From positions 1 through 31,198 of IMG/VR virus record IMGVR_UViG_3300022200_003166: DNA of 31,198 nucleotides; one strand, written 5' to 3'. This document shows positions 27,588 to 31,198 of this stretch, one piece after another (the stretch's first letter is position 1; every line of letters starts with the position of its first letter). The notes beneath the pieces are model-generated. The model was not told where the DNA came from. It searched no databases and saw only the letters and a program-made list of their open reading frames with translations. Source of the DNA: a virus. The position numbers and the translations under genes were made by a program.

Positions 27588-30164
27588 GTGGCAGCGATCC
27601 CGACCATCATCTACCTGGGTAGCGAGACGATCACCGGCACCACTGCCACGGTCACACCGCAGCCAGGATACCCGCTCACGGCGGGGCTGCCGCTGTCGCC
27701 TGCGGACCTGTTCCTCACCGGCCTGGGCGATCCCAAGCTGACGCTGGATGTCGGCAACGACTCCACGGCCAAGGTCTGGTGGGATGGCAAGTCTGGCACG
27801 CCAGGATCGGAAGGCGCCAACGCGACAACTGGGCAGTTCGTCGTCGCTGCATCGCCATCGCCGACCACTACCACGTTCACCTTGACCGGCGCCGCGTTCG
27901 CCGGCGACTTGACCGGCAAGAAGGTCTACTTCGACGAGACATCCAACGCAGCCCTGGCGCCTGCTGGACTCGAGCGAACGATCGCCAGTCATACGGCCAC
28001 GGCCATCACGATCACGCCTGCGCTGCCGGTTGCCCCGTCTGCCGGCGACGTGATGCACATCGCCACAGGTGCATGGCGCCGATACAACCCAGTGCGCTCT
28101 GGCTACAACCCGACGATCGGGCAGAACAAGGGCACGCTGGGTGATAACTGGTTCCAGTCTACCCCTGGCAACTTCGGCCCGTCGATCAAGCTCATGGAGC
28201 GGCTCAACGAGCTGTATCCAACGTCGCCCTACTTCCGGGTCTTCAAACAGGCTTTCGATACCGGCATCGCGCAGATGGTTACCGGTGGCACTGCATGGAC
28301 ATCATTCGTAGCCGAGTGGGACAAGGCGGAGTTGGCCTATGACGCGGACACAGCCGACATCAAAGGCATCGTTCTCGACTTCGCCCACGAGGACATCCAA
28401 CTCGACAACGAGAGTTACTTCGGCCAGCTGTTCCTGGTCCTGACGCAGATCCGAGCCAAGTTCGGAACCACTGTCCCCATCTTCCTCGTCAACCCGCACG
28501 CGGAGATCGGCAACGTCTCGCACCTCTACAGCGTAGGTGGCGGCCCATTGGCCGAGACTGTGCGCCAGTGGACGCGGGTCATGGCCAACACCGACCCCGG
28601 CGATGGCAGCGACGACTACGTCCGGCTGATTGACGCAAACGCCCTGAACCCGGCATTGCTGACAGACGCGACCGGATACGACGTGCCGTCAGTTCTGACG
28701 CATGGCGTGCAGATCGCAAACGCGATCGAGGCTTATCACGCAGCTGCACCGACTGTGGCGCCAGGAACCGGCATCGCCACATACATCATGCTCGGCGACT
28801 CGCAAGCAGTCGGGCAGATCGAGTTGAACTTCATCGTCGCGGAAGGGTCGGAAGAGTTGCTTGGCCCGAGTCCTGGCACGGTCAGGCAGGACCAGTGGGT
28901 CTACAACGGCGACAACGAGACGATCGAGCTATACGACGTAACTGCCAACGACAACGCCAACGGTGCTCCGGCAAGCGGATACGCTGGACCTAGCTGCACT
29001 TTCCTGGCTCGGCTGGCAGAGGAACACCCGAACGGCGTGCTGCTGCTCAAGGTTGCGCAGGGTGGCGCATCACTCACTGTCGAAGGTCAAGACGACATAG
29101 GCATCGAGTCGTTTGACATCACGCTCACAGATAGCCTGTGGAGCGACACTAAGACGTGGTGGTCCGAGGTCATCGCCAAGGTCTACTCGCAGCTATCGAG
29201 GACGCTAGACGTTCGTGGTGTTGCCGCGCTGCTAGGTGACAACGACGTGATGTCGTCCACCGCCGCTGCGGCATTCGCTACGAAGCTGGCGGATACGGTC
29301 GCCGCATGGCGCGAGACGTTCCAGACGCGCTCAGAGGGTTCGCTCTCGGTCGCGATGCAGGAGATCCCGAAGCATGTCGACGAGGGCGGATACAGCACTC
29401 GAGGCACGTTTGCGGATCGGTCGACCGTCCGGGCGGCTGTTGCGCAGCTAGCCACGACGGACGCCAAGTTCGCGGTATCTGCGGACACCGGCTTCCGGCT
29501 CAAGCGCGACAACATCCACTGGAGCGGCGAGGCCAACTTGCAGATCGGCAGGCAGCTTGCCGAGACGCTGATCGCACTGAACAGCGATGAAGGCGAGACA
29601 GATACGACAACGTCGACCCTGTCTAGTTCCGCCGCCTTCACCGTCGAAGCCGGGAGCGGGGCAACGGATGCGAACAGCTACGCCACCGTCGCATTCGGCG
29701 ATAGCTACTTCGCGACGCGCAGCAACCCGGCAACATGGACGGGAGCTACCACGATCGAGAAGCAGAACGCTTTGCGCGAGGGCACCGCATATCTGGACGA
29801 TGTCCACGGCGGATCGTGGCGCGGCACTGTCTTGACGCTGACGCAGGCATTGACCTGGCCGCGCATGGGCGCCGTCGACTCTGACAGCAACCTTCAATAC
29901 AACAGCGACGTAATCCCGCGCCGGCTGCAAGAGGCTTGCGCAGAGCTTGCCATCCGTCACCTGTCCGGCATCAGCCTCCGGCCTGACCTTGCCGCTGGGA
30001 CTGACAACATCTCGTCGTCGTCGTTCTCGATCGGGCCGATCTCGGTCAGCGAGTCGTTCGCCGGTCAGCAGGGGACACATCCACGCTTCCCGATCGTCGA
30101 GAGCAAGCTGCGCGGTCTGCTGTCCTACTCATCGAGCAAGTCGATGGTGAGGATCACCCGGTGA
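27588..30164 (+). CDS. two SGNH/SASA esterase-like domains fused to a head-tail connector
   Basis: 858 residues, GTG start with GAGG SD. Residues 1-150: beta-sandwich-like. Residues about 160-390: SGNH-like domain without a clear catalytic Ser. Residues about 395-675: intact SGNH/sialate-O-acetylesterase-like domain, with G-D-S405-Q, VAQGGASL, GDN552D and D641-N-I-H644 as nucleophile, oxyanion and Asp/His elements. Residues about 685-858: connector domain (VEAGSGATDANSYATV ... ALTWPRMG ... IPRRLQEACAELAIR), the DnaT-like/gp6-type head-tail adaptor. No ATG, GTG or TTG lies between esterase and connector in frame, so one fused chain is expected. It would place a polysaccharide deacetylase at the virion neck. 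Confidence 0.8.
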   Translation: MAAIPTIIYLGSETITGTTATVTPQPGYPLTAGLPLSPADLFLTGLGDPKLTLDVGNDSTAKVWWDGKSGTPGSEGANATTGQFVVAASPSPTTTTFTLTGAAFAGDLTGKKVYFDETSNAALAPAGLERTIASHTATAITITPALPVAPSAGDVMHIATGAWRRYNPVRSGYNPTIGQNKGTLGDNWFQSTPGNFGPSIKLMERLNELYPTSPYFRVFKQAFDTGIAQMVTGGTAWTSFVAEWDKAELAYDADTADIKGIVLDFAHEDIQLDNESYFGQLFLVLTQIRAKFGTTVPIFLVNPHAEIGNVSHLYSVGGGPLAETVRQWTRVMANTDPGDGSDDYVRLIDANALNPALLTDATGYDVPSVLTHGVQIANAIEAYHAAAPTVAPGTGIATYIMLGDSQAVGQIELNFIVAEGSEELLGPSPGTVRQDQWVYNGDNETIELYDVTANDNANGAPASGYAGPSCTFLARLAEEHPNGVLLLKVAQGGASLTVEGQDDIGIESFDITLTDSLWSDTKTWWSEVIAKVYSQLSRTLDVRGVAALLGDNDVMSSTAAAAFATKLADTVAAWRETFQTRSEGSLSVAMQEIPKHVDEGGYSTRGTFADRSTVRAAVAQLATTDAKFAVSADTGFRLKRDNIHWSGEANLQIGRQLAETLIALNSDEGETDTTTSTLSSSAAFTVEAGSGATDANSYATVAFGDSYFATRSNPATWTGATTIEKQNALREGTAYLDDVHGGSWRGTVLTLTQALTWPRMGAVDSDSNLQYNSDVIPRRLQEACAELAIRHLSGISLRPDLAAGTDNISSSSFSIGPISVSESFAGQQGTHPRFPIVESKLRGLLSYSSSKSMVRITR

Positions 30165-30529
30165 CCGCTCTGACCGACAAGCTTGCAACGAAGACGCTTG
30201 CCGCAATCACGCGGTTCGGCGCATCGGCAACGCTTGTCGTTCCCAATGGCACATACGAAGCGGGTGAAGTGACCGAAGTTCCGACATCTGTCTCCGTGAC
30301 GCTTGTGGGGCCAGTCGACGAAGCAAAGCGATATGCAGCGACTGGGGCCGCTACGACTGTCACGGGGACGTTCTACATGGCGGCCAGCGGCTTGGCGGTC
30401 GCGCCGAGCAATGGGCACCGAATCGAGTTCGGCGCGCGCACGTTCGCAATCATCGCAACCACGACCTACGAGCTACAGGGCGTTGCGCTGGCCTATCAGG
30501 TCGACGTGGGGGAGATCGGCGATGACTGA
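30161..30529 (+). CDS. head closure / head-tail adaptor-like protein
   Basis: 122 residues, GTG start (GTGA overlap). Beta-rich: VTLVGPVDEAKRY, VTGTFYMAASGLAVAPSNG, HRIEFGARTFAIIATTTYEL. Size, beta pattern and position between connector and neck protein match head-closure proteins of long-tailed phages. Sequence signatures are weak. Confidence 0.6.
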   Translation: MTALTDKLATKTLAAITRFGASATLVVPNGTYEAGEVTEVPTSVSVTLVGPVDEAKRYAATGAATTVTGTFYMAASGLAVAPSNGHRIEFGARTFAIIATTTYELQGVALAYQVDVGEIGDD

Positions 30530-31019
30530 CGCACGAGGCTTCGGCCTGGACATCAGCAAGTGGATCAAGGAGACGGTTCCGGCTCGCGTTGCGGAGGTGC
30601 AGCGAACCATCGTCGCCGAGGCGTTGACGTTGATCGTGCAGGCCACGCCGGTAGGCAACCACACCAAGTGGAAGGCCAACATCCTGCGACGGCGCAGGGC
30701 GGGCCGAGAAGGTCGCGCAGCAGGTAGTGGAGAGCCGCTTCCGAGGGGCTACGTGGGTGGCCACGCTCGAAAGAACTGGCAGGTGACCATCGGCGCATCA
30801 AGCTCCCGGCCGCTGTCAGGCGTAGACGCGAACGGGTCAGAGGCTCTGCGGATCGGCTACGACGTAGCCGCAAGTATCAAGTCTCCAACGATCGCCTACA
30901 TCGGCAACCCGCTGCCATACATGTTCAGGCTGGAGAACGGGTGGTCCAAGCAGGCGCCGCGAGGCATGGTCGCGCAAGCGGTCGCAGCCATCTCCGCCAA
31001 GTATGCGAGGGTGCAGTGA
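30522..31019 (+). CDS. neck / tail completion protein (HK97 gp10-like)
   Basis: 165 residues from ATG 30522. TPVGNHTKWKANI, PRGYVGGHARKNWQV and YIGNPLPYMFRLENGWSKQAPRGMV are the standard signatures of HK97-gp10-like neck proteins. It links head closure to the tail terminator and implies a long tail. It overlaps both neighbours. Confidence 0.82.
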   Translation: MTDARGFGLDISKWIKETVPARVAEVQRTIVAEALTLIVQATPVGNHTKWKANILRRRRAGREGRAAGSGEPLPRGYVGGHARKNWQVTIGASSSRPLSGVDANGSEALRIGYDVAASIKSPTIAYIGNPLPYMFRLENGWSKQAPRGMVAQAVAAISAKYARVQ

Positions 31020-31198
31020 GCTTCGCCGACATCCTGACCGCTGTTCGCAACCGGTTCGATACCGAGGTCGCGACGCCGCAATCTCTGCGGGTCATCCACG
31101 ACAACGCGCCCGAGCCATCTGGCCGCGTGCAGTCATGGTGCCGCTTCTCGGTGCAGATCGACGGCACGAGCCAAGTCAGCATGGGGCAGGTTCGCCAC
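31016..31198 (+). CDS. tail terminator protein (N-terminal part)
   Basis: 61 codons before the window ends, GTG start (GTGA overlap). FADILTAVRNRF, then QSWCRFSVQIDGTSQVSMGQ has the (R)FSV...QVSxG pattern of phage tail terminators (gpU/gp17-like). Its place after the neck protein agrees. The 3' part is outside the window. Confidence 0.65.
   Translation, partial: MSFADILTAVRNRFDTEVATPQSLRVIHDNAPEPSGRVQSWCRFSVQIDGTSQVSMGQVRH

Noticed and set aside
1-31198. tRNA genes, CRISPR arrays, insertion sequences, attachment sites
   Set aside because: No cloverleaf, no regularly spaced long repeats, no transposase or integrase, and no att-like core was seen on reading.

Overview
The window is one continuous stretch of a tailed-phage (Caudoviricetes) genome or prophage. 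Coding is almost gapless, every convincing gene but one is on the + strand, and most genes are joined by 1-14 nt start/stop overlaps (ATGA, GTGA, TTGA, TAATG). The packaging and head block has a terminase large subunit, a DUF4055-type portal, a Mu F-like minor head protein, a scaffold-like protein and a P22-like coat. The neck and tail-terminator genes at the right end imply a long-tailed, probably siphovirus-like particle. By eye GC is about 60%. The tetranucleotide CTAG is not depleted, which argues against an enterobacterial host. The host cannot be named from this sequence.

Layout: (1) 1-2228 is the end of an operon of very small genes (zinc-knuckle-like proteins, an Ead/Ea22-like protein, a tail-anchored membrane protein), closed by a rho-independent terminator. 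(2) 2283-4949 starts at a sigma70-like promoter and encodes a lambda-O-like replication initiator carrying iteron-like heptamers inside its own gene, a DnaC-like helicase loader, an Ead/Ea22-like protein, a 53-aa protein and a RuvC-like resolvase. (3) 4991-6775 holds a winged-helix protein, a conserved phage protein, a T5orf172-Dam methyltransferase fusion and a Cys-rich protein. (4) 6776-7184 is a control region with a remnant of a second resolvase gene, the only minus-strand gene (an HTH protein) and face-to-face promoters. (5) 7185-12938 carries a recombination set (RecE-like exonuclease, ERF annealing protein, SSB), a stand-alone DnaA domain-IV protein, a coiled-coil protein and more small genes. 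(6) 12981-18386 is a host-surface block: a beta-helix plus glycosidase-like spike, two conserved virion proteins and a spike-base-like protein. (7) 18383-31198 runs ParB-methyltransferase, terminase small and large, portal, MuF, accessory genes, scaffold, coat, an 858-aa esterase-connector fusion, head closure, neck and tail terminator (cut by the window end).

The genes fit a plausible lytic programme. The O-like initiator and DnaC-like loader bring the host helicase to an origin within the initiator gene. Exonuclease, ERF and SSB recombine replicated DNA and the resolvase trims it. Two methyltransferases modify it, and TerS/TerL package it into a P22-like procapsid.

Most unusual features: an intact SGNH/SASA-like esterase domain and a degenerate one fused in frame to the head-tail connector just after the coat gene; a hairpin-rich 260-nt leader in front of an SD-less, TTG-initiated coat gene; helically phased CGTAAGC iterons in the initiator gene and over its promoter; three families of conserved gene-junction boxes linking small genes; and a resolvase-gene remnant facing the HTH gene.
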